64,000 bases of DNA from Microvirga arvi (GCF_016892765.1 NZ_JAFEMD010000026.1:19581-83580); one strand, 5' to 3'. Shown: positions 1 through 8,710, numbered from the stretch's first letter. A program made the numbers and translations. Notes: generated by a model not told the origin, from the sequence alone.

Positions 1-414
1 AGTGGTTGGTCGAGAAACACGGCACCCGAAGGTGCTGATCTTGGCGCAAGCTGCATATGGGTGTCGATGCTGACACGGGACAGATCATAGCATCAGAGCT
101 GACTAGCAGCGATGCCGTTGATAGCTCGCAGGTCAGTCCCTTGCTCGAGCAGATCCTAGGCCCACTTGCTTCGTTAGTCGGGGATGGAGCCTACGATCAG
201 GCGGGTCTCTACGGCACCGTTGCCCAACGTCATCCAGCTGCTCACGTGATCGTTCCACCCCGATCAACAGCGGGACCAAGCGAGATGGCAGAGTGCGCAC
301 TGACCCAGCGCGACCGGCATCTCCAAAGCATTGCCGAGCATGGACGCATGGGCTGGAAGAAGCGGTCCGGGTACACGCGACGAGCCCTGGTGGGGACTGC
401 CATCAGCCGACTTA

Positions 415-515
415 CTGAGACGGCTTGGGTGCAGTTGAAATACCGGCGATCATGGATAGGGGCGGATAGCCCAGCCAGGCTCTGGCACAGTTCAAGATCA
501 CCCAAGCCGTCTTAA
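415..515. mobile_element. 101-bp miniature inverted-repeat element (MITE) inserted at TA
   Basis: The two ends are imperfect inverted repeats of about 25 bp. The left end reads CTGAGACGGCTTGGGTG and the right end, reverse-complemented, reads TTAAGACGGCTTGGGTG; both continue to TTGAA after a few variable bases. The element is flanked by TA on each side (413-414 and 516-517), the target duplication expected for IS630/Tc1-mariner-type transposition. It carries no transposase, so it would have to be moved in trans. It sits inside the IS5-family transposase and restores that frame when removed together with one TA. Assignment to the IS630 group rests on the TA duplication and is inference. Confidence 0.8.
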
Positions 516-683
516 TAAACGAGCGACCGGGGACGCCTTGCGCTCCCGGACGGATCAATGCCGTACGACCGAGGTCGTCATCGCCGTTCATGCCTTGAAC
601 CGGATGCTTGAGCTTGGATGCCCGAAATGCGTCCGCATCGCCTGTATTCGACCTAAGGGCCGCGTTCAATGCGTGCACAATCC

Positions 684-703
684 GATCCGTGCAACAAAGC
701 CCC
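684..703. repeat. Probable right terminal repeat of the IS5-family element
   Basis: The sequence GATCCGTGCAACAAAGCCCC resembles the ends of IS5-family elements, which often read GGGGCTTTGTTGCA inward. The left end is outside the window, so the inverted-repeat pairing cannot be checked. The transposase frame happens to stay open to 729. Confidence 0.45.
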
Positions 704-729
704 TATTCGAGAAATGGGGCCGGAGATGA

Positions 730-1229
730 ATAATGAGGTCGGATTGAGTCTGGTGGTGTTGCTGCCGAATGCTGATGAATACTCGGTTCAAGCTTCGAAG
801 GCATTTGGGATATGAGCACAAAGCAGCTGACTATCTGCTTTTGTCTCAAGTTCAGCTGCTTTCTCACAGGCGTCCATTTCATTGGAGCTCGATTCGCCTA
901 CCAAAGTGTAATCATCGGCGAAATATGTGACGAGCCACTCAGCCAAGGTGGAGAGCGTACTCTGATAATACTGAGTCATGGCGAAGTCCGCCCCGATAGC
1001 TCAAGCACTTTCGATCAGGAACGATGCCACAAGGAATAGATATTATGCAATGGCAAGTTTGGCCGACCAGCGAGCATGCAAGGCGTGTTTGCCAGTATGA
1101 GCGCAGGGGCATTCAAGGAGCACAGCAAAGGTGTGGACGTCACCTGAAAGGCGCGATCCATTGACCTCAGCATGATCAATCCAAGCAAGCTGAACACAAG
1201 AAAGCGGCTTTACGGGCACAAGTTTGTAT
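730..1229. other. Non-coding gap between IS remnant and catabolic block
   Basis: About 500 bases visibly richer in A and T than the rest of the window. Only short open frames are present (for example 788-979 on the minus strand and 812-1039 on the plus strand). None has a good ribosome-binding site or a recognisable family. I see no RNA gene. The last part should hold the promoter of the hydantoinase operon. Confidence 0.5.
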
Positions 1230-1244
1230 GATTGTAATACGGTC
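1230..1244. promoter_or_regulatory. Candidate GntR operator O1 (hyuA)
   Basis: GATTGTAATACGGTC matches 13 of 15 positions of the palindrome GATTGTAATACAATC found upstream of most units in this window. Its centre is about 30 bp upstream of the TTG start of the hydantoinase A gene. Confidence 0.55.
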
Positions 1245-1266
1245 TTGAAGATGAGAGGGTGGGACT

Positions 1267-3315
1267 TTGGGATACCGTATCGGAGTAGACGTCGGTGGCA
1301 CATTCACCGACTTCACCTTACTCGACCCGTCGAACGGTGAGATCCGGTTTTTTAAGGTAGGGTCGACGCCTCATGATCCTTCCGAAGCGATTGAGCAAGG
1401 CTTGAGGCTGGCCTTTGCCGAATTCGGGATAGACGCGAGGAGGGTAGCCTATCTTGGGCACGGCACCACGGTCGCGACGAATATCGTGATTGAGCGGCGC
1501 GGGGCGCGCACGGGTCTTCTGACGACCAAGGGCTTCCGTGACGTGCTGGAACTCGGGCGACAGGCACGCCCCTCGATCTACGACTACCGCGTAGAAAAGC
1601 CGCCGCCGCTCATTCCGCGCAACCGGCGCGTGGAGGTCGCCGAGCGCATCGGCCCGGATGGGGAGACGCTCCTGCCGCTCGATGAGGAATCGCTTCGCGA
1701 TGCGGTTGCGGCGCTTGCGGCTCAGGAGGTGGAGAGCGTCGCGATCTGCTTTCTTCACAGCTACCGTCGACCTGAGCATGAGCAACGCGCTGTCGCAGCC
1801 GTGCGTGCGATCCTGCCGGACGCTTACGTTACCGCTTCGTCCGACATCCTGCCAGAGTTCCGCGAGTTCGAGCGGATGTCGACGGCCGTTGTCAATGCCT
1901 TCGTCGGCCCGAAAATGGGCCGCTATCTCGAACGCTTCCAATCCCGCGTCAGGGATATCGGGATTCCGGCCGATCCCTACACGATCCACTCCAACGGCGG
2001 GCTGATGTCGGTCGACACGGTAAAGGACAGCCCGGTTCGCACCTGCGTCTCGGGGCCTGCCGCCGGAGTCGTCGGTGCGGCCGAGATCGGCCGTGTGGCG
2101 GGCTTCCCGAACCTCATCACCTTCGACGTCGGCGGCACGTCAACGGATGTGTCGCTTATCGCCGGCAGCGCTCCGCTTTTCACGAGCGCACGGCTCGTGG
2201 CGGGCTATCCCGTCAAGACGCCGATGCTCGATATCCACGTCATCGGCGCGGGCGGCGGCTCGATCGCATCCATCGACGATGCCGGAGCCCTAAAGGTCGG
2301 TCCCCGCTCGGCGGGGGCCTCTCCCGGGCCGGTGGCCTATGGCAAGGGCGGCATGGAACCGACCATCACGGATGCCAATCTCTGCCTCGGACGCCTCGAT
2401 CCCGCCATGATGCTCGGCGGCCGGATGCAGGTGGATGTCGAGGCATCGCGCCGCGCCATCGCAGACCGGATCGCCAGGCCGCTCGGGCTCACCCTTGAAG
2501 AGGCGGCCCATGGAATCCTCCAGATTGCCAACGCGCATATGAGCCGGGCGATTCGATCCGTCTCCGTCGAGAAAGGTTACGACATCGGCCAGTTCGCCTT
2601 ATGTGCGTTCGGCGGCGCCGGGCCGCTCCACGCGGCCGATGTGGCTGTCGAATGCGGCATTCCGCAAGTGCTCGTGCCACGCGAGCCCGGCACCCTGTGT
2701 GCCCGTGGCATGCTGCTTACGGACCTGACCTCGGACTATGTGCGGAGCTACTATGCGCAGGCCTCCGACGAGGCTTGGCGCGCGGTTCTCCGCCTGTTTG
2801 CTGCGATGGAGGAGGATGCCCGGGCCTGGCTCGACCGCGAGGCCGTCCCGCCCGGCCAGCGCCGCTTCCGCCGCATCATTGATGCGCGGTACCAGGGGCA
2901 GAACTTCGAGGTGAAGGTGGAATGCGAAGGCCTCGGACCCGAGGATCTGCCGCAGGTCATTGCCCGCTTTCACGCAGCCCACGTCAAGGAATACGGCTAC
3001 GCCATCGAACACCGTCCCGTCGAGTTCGTGTCCGCCCGGGTGCAGGCGCTGGGCGCGGTGGAGAAGGCGCCGCAGGTTCCCGTCGAGGGGGGCGTCTCGC
3101 TCCGGGACGCCGTCACGGGCTGGCGCCGGATCTATGTGGATCGCCGCCGCGGGTGGGTGGAGGCGACCGTTTATCAGCGGGAAAAGCTGCCGGTGAACGT
3201 AGCGTTCGAAGGCCCCGCGATCGTCAACGAGATGAGTTCGACGACGGTGATCCTGCCGGGTCAGAGCGGCATCATTGATTCCTGGGGCAATCTGTTGTTG
3301 AGGATCCCGACATGA
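1267..3315 (+). CDS. hyuA: Hydantoinase/oxoprolinase family protein, subunit A
   Basis: 682 residues, the full length usual for HyuA (N-methylhydantoinase A / 5-oxoprolinase / acetone carboxylase beta family). Family members use ATP to open cyclic amides or activate ketones, in complex with HyuB. The N-terminal phosphate-binding motif GVDVGGTFTDF is at residues 6-16. A second actin-fold motif, FDVGGTSTDVSL, is near 285-296, and FGGAGPLHA is near 448-456. The start is a TTG preceded by a GAGAGGG-like site; no in-frame ATG gives the family N-terminus. The stop overlaps the hyuB start (ATGA), so the two are translationally coupled. Operator O1 lies just upstream. The substrate (hydantoin, N-methylhydantoin, oxoproline or another lactam) cannot be decided from sequence. 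Confidence 0.9.
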   Translation: MGYRIGVDVGGTFTDFTLLDPSNGEIRFFKVGSTPHDPSEAIEQGLRLAFAEFGIDARRVAYLGHGTTVATNIVIERRGARTGLLTTKGFRDVLELGRQARPSIYDYRVEKPPPLIPRNRRVEVAERIGPDGETLLPLDEESLRDAVAALAAQEVESVAICFLHSYRRPEHEQRAVAAVRAILPDAYVTASSDILPEFREFERMSTAVVNAFVGPKMGRYLERFQSRVRDIGIPADPYTIHSNGGLMSVDTVKDSPVRTCVSGPAAGVVGAAEIGRVAGFPNLITFDVGGTSTDVSLIAGSAPLFTSARLVAGYPVKTPMLDIHVIGAGGGSIASIDDAGALKVGPRSAGASPGPVAYGKGGMEPTITDANLCLGRLDPAMMLGGRMQVDVEASRRAIADRIARPLGLTLEEAAHGILQIANAHMSRAIRSVSVEKGYDIGQFALCAFGGAGPLHAADVAVECGIPQVLVPREPGTLCARGMLLTDLTSDYVRSYYAQASDEAWRAVLRLFAAMEEDARAWLDREAVPPGQRRFRRIIDARYQGQNFEVKVECEGLGPEDLPQVIARFHAAHVKEYGYAIEHRPVEFVSARVQALGAVEKAPQVPVEGGVSLRDAVTGWRRIYVDRRRGWVEATVYQREKLPVNVAFEGPAIVNEMSSTTVILPGQSGIIDSWGNLLLRIPT

Positions 3316-5024
3316 GCGAAGAACGGATTGCCGACCCGGTGCAGATGGACGTGTTTTCCAACCGTCTGCTTGCCATCGCGGAGGACATGGGATCGATCCT
3401 CATCCGCTCGTCCTTCTCGTCGAACATCAAGGAGCGTCGGGACTGCTCGACCGCCCTCTTCGATGCGCGCGGGCGACTCATCGCTCAGGCCGACCACATC
3501 CCAATCCATCTCGGGGCGATGATCGGCGCGGTTGAGACCATCCTGGCCCGCTGTCCCCTTGACGCCATGAAGCCGGGTGACGCCTTCATCGCCAACGATC
3601 CTTATCTGGCCGGCGGGAGCCACCTGCCCGACATCTCGATCATCACACCGGTTCATCACGAGGGTGTGGTCCGCTTCTTCTGCGGAAACATCGCCCATCA
3701 TGCCGACGTGGGCGGGAGGACGCCGGGCTCGACGTCGGGCGTCTCGCGGTCGATCTTCGAGGAGGGGATCCGGATCCCCGTCATCCGCATCGCCCGTGCC
3801 GGCGAGATCGACGAGGATCTTCTGGAACTCATCGTCTGCAACACCCGCGATCCCGAGGAGCGGCTTCTCGATCTTCGCACCCAGGTGGGGACGAACCTGC
3901 GCGGCGGCGCCATGCTGCTGCAACTTGTCGACCGCATGGGCTGGACGGCGGTGGCGCAAGCCATCGAGGACATTCTCACCTATACGCGCAGACGCCTGCG
4001 CAACCGTATCGCCGCCCTCCCGGATGGCGAGTACCGCTTCGCACGGGCCATGGACGACGACGGTTTCCCGGGGGAGCCGGTCCCTATCGTCTGCACGGCC
4101 CGAATCTCGGGCGACACCCTCGAACTCGACTTTGACGGCTCCGGCCCGGAGGCGAGGGGGGCGATCAATCTTCCCGACAGTGCGCTGAAGGCCTCCGTCT
4201 ATTACTGCGTGCGCGCGGTTCTTGATCCTGGCCTGATGCCGAACCAGGGCAGCATCGACCCCATCCGGATCAGGGCGCCAGAGGGATCCATCGTCAACCC
4301 CCGGCCACCCCATGCGGTGGCAGCCCGCGCTGTGACGTCGAACCGCCTGTGCGGAGCCGTCTTCGGCGCCCTCTACCAAGCGCTCCCGCCTGAGCAGAGC
4401 ATGGCGTCCTGCAACGATTCCACGTCCGCCATCTCGGTTTCCGGGTGGCATCCCCGGCGCAAGACCACCTACGTGTACCCTGAGAGCATGGGCGGCGGTG
4501 CGGGCGCTTTCGCCGATCGCGACGGCATGGATGCCGTCCATGTCCACACGGTCAACTCGACGAATCTGCCGGCGGAGGCGTTGGAGCTCGAATATCCGCT
4601 TCTCCTTGAGGAATACTGCCTCGTTCCGGACTCCGGGGGAGCCGGCCACTACCGCGGCGGAATGGGGATGGCGCGGCAGATCCGGATCCGGGAAAGCAAC
4701 ACGATCTTCTCCGCACGTTCGGACGCACATATCATCCCGGCCCCCGGGGTGCACGGCGGCCTGCCGTCGAGCGTCACGCGAATCCTGCGGAATCCAGGAA
4801 CGGACCGCGAGGAGGTGCTTCATTCGAAGGCCTCGGGCCTCGTGCTCGAGGCGGGCGAGACCATCCGCGTGGAGACCCTCGGCGGAGGAGGCAACGGTGA
4901 CCCGCGGGAGCGCAGTGTGGAGAGCCTCGCGGCCGATCTGCGCCAGGGGAAGGTGAGCCGAGCGGCGGCCGAACGGGATTACGGCGCCGGCAAGGTTGCT
5001 GAAGCCCTCGCCCTCAGGGAATGA
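3312..5024 (+). CDS. hyuB: Hydantoinase/oxoprolinase family protein, subunit B
   Basis: 570 residues, the normal size for HyuB (N-methylhydantoinase B / 5-oxoprolinase C-terminal half). It contains the family motif ANDPYLAGGSHLPD near residues 94-108, a glycine-rich stretch MGGGAGAF in the middle, and the typical tail GGGGNGDPRER near 525-535. The ATG overlaps the hyuA stop by ATGA. Together HyuA and HyuB would form the ATP-dependent ring-opening enzyme of the block. It is the last gene of a two-gene unit, converging on the DegT aminotransferase gene with a stem-loop between them. Confidence 0.9.
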   Translation: MSEERIADPVQMDVFSNRLLAIAEDMGSILIRSSFSSNIKERRDCSTALFDARGRLIAQADHIPIHLGAMIGAVETILARCPLDAMKPGDAFIANDPYLAGGSHLPDISIITPVHHEGVVRFFCGNIAHHADVGGRTPGSTSGVSRSIFEEGIRIPVIRIARAGEIDEDLLELIVCNTRDPEERLLDLRTQVGTNLRGGAMLLQLVDRMGWTAVAQAIEDILTYTRRRLRNRIAALPDGEYRFARAMDDDGFPGEPVPIVCTARISGDTLELDFDGSGPEARGAINLPDSALKASVYYCVRAVLDPGLMPNQGSIDPIRIRAPEGSIVNPRPPHAVAARAVTSNRLCGAVFGALYQALPPEQSMASCNDSTSAISVSGWHPRRKTTYVYPESMGGGAGAFADRDGMDAVHVHTVNSTNLPAEALELEYPLLLEEYCLVPDSGGAGHYRGGMGMARQIRIRESNTIFSARSDAHIIPAPGVHGGLPSSVTRILRNPGTDREEVLHSKASGLVLEAGETIRVETLGGGGNGDPRERSVESLAADLRQGKVSRAAAERDYGAGKVAEALALRE

Positions 5025-5040
5025 GGCGTCGCGTGCGCCG

Positions 5041-5076
5041 GCCCTGCCCTCAGCCGTCGTGAGGGCGGAGCAGGGC
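5041..5076. terminator. Stem-loop between convergent genes
   Basis: GCCCTGC and CCTCA pair with TGAGG and GCAGGGC around a short loop, with a small internal bulge. It sits between hyuB and the oppositely oriented aminotransferase gene, overlapping the latter's last codons. No clear T-run follows, so it is only a possible bidirectional terminator. Confidence 0.4.
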
Positions 5077-6192
5077 ATCGGCCACAGCGTCGATCTGCTC
5101 AAGATCGAGATGCGGTCCGATGGGAAGGCCGATCAGACGGTCGCAGATGCGCTCTGAGACGGGGAATGATCCACGCCCTAGGTTCAGGTCGGCATAGACC
5201 GGCTGGAGATGCATCGGCGGAGCGTAGGAGAGGCTTGTGGTGATGCCCGATGCCGCCAGTGATCGGCGCACCGCATCGCGATCATCGGCCTCGATGACGT
5301 AGTTCCGCCAGGCGTGCCCGACGCCTTCAGCGACCTTGGGCGGATTGATCCTGCTGCCTCGCAGGCGAGCCTCGTACCGCGCCGCCTGCGCGCGCCGCGC
5401 CGTGAGATTCGCATCGAGATCCTTCAGCTTCACGCGCAGGACGGCGGCTTGAAGCTCGTCGAGCCTCTCATTGAGACCGTCCGTTTCATGATGCAGGCCT
5501 TGCGGCAGGAATCCCGGGCCGCCCATGCGGTGGCGGGAGCGTTGCTGTCCGTAACCGGAGATCTTGCTCATCCGCTCTGCCAGCTCCGCGTCCTCGGTCA
5601 GGCAGGCGCCGCCGCTTCCATAGGCGCCAAGGTGTTTCGTCGGCGCAAAGCTGAAGCACGTGACATCCGATAGGGCGCCGATTTTCCGTTCGTCCAAGGT
5701 TGCTCCCAGGGCAATGCACGCATCCTCGACGACCGCGATCCCGTGCCGGTGCGCGATGGCCAAGATTCTGTCGAGGTCTGCCGGATGGCCGAACAGATCC
5801 ACAGGCATCACGGCCCGCGTGCGCGGCGTGATGGCCGCCGCGAAGCTGTCAGGATCCATGGTGCGGGTGAGGGGGTGGACATCGACCCAAACAACATCCG
5901 CCCCGGTGAACCGGATGGCGGAGGAACTCGCCACATCGGTATTCGGCACGGTGATCACCTCGTCGCCACGCCCGATTCCAAGGGCGAGGAGCGCAACCTT
6001 CAAGGCAGCAGTGCCCGACCCGACCGTCACGGCGTGGGTCGCGCCGATCCATGCGGCGAATTCCCCCTCGAAGGCCGGAACCTCATCGCCCCAATCGAGG
6101 CGGCCGCTCGCGAGAACACGCTGGATCGCAGCGTCAATCGCGTCCTTGCGCGCCATGTACAGTTTGGCATGGTCGTAAAAGGGGACAGACAT
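5050..6192 (-). CDS. DegT/DnrJ/EryC1-family PLP aminotransferase
   Basis: 380 residues. It has the family N-terminus FYDHAKLYMARKDAI, the motif VGSGTAALKVALLALGIG, the aspartate region VVEDACIALGA, and the PLP lysine in SFAPTKHLGAYGSGG. Members transfer amino groups, often to keto-sugars but also to other ketones. The ATG at 6192 is chosen because it overlaps the stop of the upstream Rid gene (ATGA) and has the family start MSVPFYDH; a frame extension to 6210 exists but is less likely. It is the last gene of a three-gene minus-strand unit. Its acceptor is unknown; the surrounding genes suggest small-molecule catabolism rather than surface sugar synthesis. Confidence 0.85.
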   Translation of the reverse strand: MSVPFYDHAKLYMARKDAIDAAIQRVLASGRLDWGDEVPAFEGEFAAWIGATHAVTVGSGTAALKVALLALGIGRGDEVITVPNTDVASSSAIRFTGADVVWVDVHPLTRTMDPDSFAAAITPRTRAVMPVDLFGHPADLDRILAIAHRHGIAVVEDACIALGATLDERKIGALSDVTCFSFAPTKHLGAYGSGGACLTEDAELAERMSKISGYGQQRSRHRMGGPGFLPQGLHHETDGLNERLDELQAAVLRVKLKDLDANLTARRAQAARYEARLRGSRINPPKVAEGVGHAWRNYVIEADDRDAVRRSLAASGITTSLSYAPPMHLQPVYADLNLGRGSFPVSERICDRLIGLPIGPHLDLEQIDAVADALLRPHDG

Positions 6193-6596
6193 CAGCGGAC
6201 CTGCGGGCAATAGGCTATGACCTCGACCTCGACCTTCACTTCCGGCGAACCGAGGCCATTGACGATGATGCCCGTATGCGGGGGCCGATGATCTCCAAAG
6301 AACTTGAGGCGTTCGGCCGTCACGGCGTCGCGGTCGTTCCGGTCGGTCATGATCGTATTGATCTTCACGACATCAGCAGGGTTTGCACCGAAATGCGCAA
6401 GGATCCGTCCGATGTTGCGGTAGACCTGCGCAGCCTGCTGGCCGGCGTCGCCAACGCCCACCCATTGATTGTTCTCGTCGCGAGCGACCTGACCGGCCAC
6501 GAAGACAAAGTCGCCGGCGCGAGCGGCGTGCTCATAGGTTGTGGCGCGAGCCACGTCGGGCGGGCTGTCGAGACGGATGGTGGTCTGCGCAGTCAT
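6192..6596 (-). CDS. Rid (YjgF/YER057c/UK114) family protein
   Basis: 134 residues, the typical Rid length and fold pattern (GDFVFVAGQVARDENNQW, VVKINTIMTDRND, VKVEVEVIAY at the end). Classical RidA deaminates reactive enamines and imines made by PLP enzymes, which would suit the aminotransferase coupled to it. However, the arginine that RidA uses (in the VARLPKDVKIE stretch of the enterobacterial enzyme) aligns by eye with leucine in VNGLGSPEVKVE, so it may belong to a Rid subgroup without that activity. It has a GAGGAG ribosome site inside the end of the preceding gene, and its start directly follows that gene's TAA. Confidence 0.85.
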   Translation of the reverse strand: MTAQTTIRLDSPPDVARATTYEHAARAGDFVFVAGQVARDENNQWVGVGDAGQQAAQVYRNIGRILAHFGANPADVVKINTIMTDRNDRDAVTAERLKFFGDHRPPHTGIIVNGLGSPEVKVEVEVIAYCPQVR

Positions 6597-7031
6597 TTAC
6601 AATCTCCTCTGTCCTGGCTGCTTTTGAATGACGGTGTTAAGCAACGTGCGGTCGAAAACCGGCGAGGCCTCCGTAGGGCTCGCGGCTGCGAGCTCATGGA
6701 CCCGCGCGATCACATCGGGCGCCGTGTAATAGGCACCGTACAAGGCCGCGAGCACCCGTCGGAACACGGTCGGTTCGTTCCGTTCGAGTGTTCTAAGCTG
6801 GATCTGCCGCATGGACGGTGCAGCCTCGCAGAGCAAGGCAGCCTGCAAGGCGACCCACCGGCGGTCATCGTTCGAGAGAAGCACCAGGAAGCGGGAGACG
6901 TCCTGAACGGCAGCGGATGCACATGGCCAGTGCACGTCGCCCATAATCAAGGCATCCATGAAAGCGCAGATGATACCACTCCCCATTTCTGTCATGCTCG
7001 CATCTTGCATTCCTGCATTTTCCTCTTCCAT
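6597..7031 (-). CDS. Small conserved protein beside GMC oxidoreductase
   Basis: Up to 144 residues from the ATG at 7031. Alternative in-frame ATGs exist further in (about 7010, 6995, 6986, 6959), and the true start may be one of them, since 7031 leaves only 22 bases to the divergent GMC gene and has no clear ribosome site. The C-terminal half reads VLAALYGAYYTAPDVIARVHELA, recalling the AYYTDPRVL pattern of small proteins I associate with GMC-type dehydrogenases and amidohydrolases, where they may act as accessory subunits. The family link is from memory and uncertain. It is the first gene of the unit with Rid and DegT. Confidence 0.6.
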   Translation of the reverse strand: MEEENAGMQDASMTEMGSGIICAFMDALIMGDVHWPCASAAVQDVSRFLVLLSNDDRRWVALQAALLCEAAPSMRQIQLRTLERNEPTVFRRVLAALYGAYYTAPDVIARVHELAAASPTEASPVFDRTLLNTVIQKQPGQRRL

Positions 7032-7053
7032 AATCTGTTCACGAGGACGCGCG

Positions 7054-8652
7054 ATGGAAACGATTTCGACCGAGGTCGTCGTTGTTGGAGCTGGTCCTTC
7101 CGGTGCGGCCGCCGCTTGGCGCCTCGCTCAGGCTGGGCTCAAAGTCGTCAGCATCGAACGCGGAGACTGGTTTGCCTATGATGAGGTCAGGCGGGACCAG
7201 CCCGACTATGAATTGCGTCGTGCCGGGCCACTTCACGCCAATCCGAACATACGCCGTGGACGCGACGACGCACCCGTCGACGACGTGGATAGTCCGATCA
7301 AGCCGATGATCGGCAATGCGGTCGGCGGCGGCTCGATCTACTGGTCCGCTCACGTGCCGCGTTTCCGCCCGGAGGATTTTCGGATTGCGACGCTCGACGG
7401 CATCGGGAGCGATTGGCCGATCAGCTACGACGACTTGGCGCCTTACTACGAGGAGAACGAGAAGCGCCTCGGGACGGCCTTCGTCCCGGGCGATCCGTCC
7501 GCGCCGCCGCGGGGCGAGCACGGCCTGACGCTCCCGACCATCGGCGCACACGGCCGCCGCTTCGGGAAAGCTTTCGACCGGTTGGGCTGGCACTGGTGGC
7601 CTGTCGATCTCGTGGTCGGCCGCGAAGCGGACGATCCGGCAACCGTCCACTGCACCCATGCGGGCCCCTGCGATCTCGGCTGCCCCAGCCGAATCAGATC
7701 GGGCGCAGACCAGGCTTACATGCATGACGCGATCGCAAACGGCGTGCGACTCCTCACCCGCACCCGCGTGATGCGCCTGGAGCACGATGCGGATGGACGT
7801 GTGACGGCGGCGCTCTGCATGACGGACGAGGGTCCCTTGCGGGTCGAAGGACGGATCTTCGTTCTGGCCGCCAACGGCATGGGAACGCCGCATCTTCTGC
7901 TTCTGTCGCGCTCTGAACGGTTCCCGGACGGATTGGGGAACGATTCCGGACTCGTCGGCCGGAACCTGATGCTGCATCCCTATGCGCGGGTGGACGGGCT
8001 GTTTCCCGAGGCCATGGGCGCGTGGGCAGCCGGCGAGAAAGCGGGCATCGTGTCCTTCGAATTCTATGCGACCCGGCCCGAACGCGATTTCGTGCGCGGC
8101 CTCAAACTGCAGCTGACCGGCGGTCCGGCGCCGGTCGCCCTGGCCTGCGGCGCAGGGGCCGGCTCCATGCTGCCTTGGGGCGAGGCGCACCATGCCGCCT
8201 TTGAGGAGCGCTTCGACCGCATCTGCGGATTGACGGTCTGCGCAGAGGATCTCGCCGAGGACAGGAACCGCATTACCCTGTCCGAAACCCTCGTCGACCG
8301 CGACGGCACACCTGCTCCGAAAATGATCTATACGCTGTCCGACAATTCCCGCCGCATCCTCGATTTCGGCATGGATCGCGCCGAGGAGGTCCTGCGCGAG
8401 GCGGGAGCAACGGCAATCGATCGGACCCCGCTGCGGGCGGAGGCGGGATTCCACCTGATGGGCACGGCCCGGATGGGCCAAGATCCGGCGCGCTCGGTGG
8501 TGGACCCGTTCGGGCGCTGCCATGGCGTGCCGAATCTCTACATTACCGATGCGAGCGTTTTCGTGACGTCGGCGGCCATCAATCCCACTGCGACGGCCCA
8601 GGCGCTCGCGCTGCGGACCGCGGACAGCATCGCTGCGACCTTCCTCCAGTAA
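7054..8652 (+). CDS. GMC-family FAD-dependent oxidoreductase
   Basis: 532 residues. The ADP-binding motif VVVVGAGPSGAAAAWRLA is at residues 8-25. GNAVGGGSIYWSAH is near 88-101, a cysteine cluster CTHAGPCDLGCP lies near 200, and the C-terminal GMC signature includes HLMGTARMG near 467-475 and DASVFVTSAAINPTATAQALALR near 497-518. This is the gluconate/sorbose-dehydrogenase-like branch, which oxidises alcohols or sugars. The ATG at 7054 is preceded by GAGGA at a proper distance, although the frame is open upstream. It is transcribed divergently from the small-protein/Rid/DegT unit and stands alone. The substrate is unknown. Confidence 0.88.
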   Translation: METISTEVVVVGAGPSGAAAAWRLAQAGLKVVSIERGDWFAYDEVRRDQPDYELRRAGPLHANPNIRRGRDDAPVDDVDSPIKPMIGNAVGGGSIYWSAHVPRFRPEDFRIATLDGIGSDWPISYDDLAPYYEENEKRLGTAFVPGDPSAPPRGEHGLTLPTIGAHGRRFGKAFDRLGWHWWPVDLVVGREADDPATVHCTHAGPCDLGCPSRIRSGADQAYMHDAIANGVRLLTRTRVMRLEHDADGRVTAALCMTDEGPLRVEGRIFVLAANGMGTPHLLLLSRSERFPDGLGNDSGLVGRNLMLHPYARVDGLFPEAMGAWAAGEKAGIVSFEFYATRPERDFVRGLKLQLTGGPAPVALACGAGAGSMLPWGEAHHAAFEERFDRICGLTVCAEDLAEDRNRITLSETLVDRDGTPAPKMIYTLSDNSRRILDFGMDRAEEVLREAGATAIDRTPLRAEAGFHLMGTARMGQDPARSVVDPFGRCHGVPNLYITDASVFVTSAAINPTATAQALALRTADSIAATFLQ

Positions 8653-8710
8653 GTCCATCGGCGCCCTCCGGCAAGTAGCACCCTTGCCCGCACAGATGCT
8701 ACAAGAATCT

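Larger units (their letters stand above)
1..729 (+). pseudogene. IS5-family transposase, disrupted and truncated at window edge
   Basis: The catalytic and C-terminal part of a DDE transposase of the IS5 family can be read from the left edge. The reading WLVEKHGT is followed by an in-frame TGA at 36-38, then SWRKLHMGVDADTGQ and GRMGWKKRSGY. At 415-515 the gene is interrupted by a small inverted-repeat element. After it the frame resumes with LRSRTDQ and ALNRMLELG, the usual C-terminal signature. Removing 415-517 (element plus one TA copy) joins ISRLKRATGDALRSR with no frameshift, so the insertion is clean. The gene therefore has two independent lesions, a CGA-to-TGA type nonsense change (inferred from the family pattern RRSW) and the insertion, and should be inactive. 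The 5' part lies outside the window. Confidence 0.85.

Noticed and set aside
788..979. 63-residue minus-strand frame in the AT-richer left gap
   Set aside because: No convincing ribosome site, no recognisable family and very short; could be a relic, but not supportable as a gene.
1267..5024. Calling HyuA/HyuB a 5-oxoprolinase or acetone carboxylase
   Set aside because: The three activities cannot be separated by motif, and the usual acetone carboxylase gamma gene is absent.
3261..5102. 613-residue open frame on the minus strand
   Set aside because: It is entirely antisense to hyuB, has low-complexity arginine- and glycine-rich translation and no family pattern; a normal shadow of a high-GC gene.
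7039..8658. 539-residue open frame antisense to the GMC gene
   Set aside because: The plus-strand frame has clear GMC motifs; the minus frame has none and no ribosome site.
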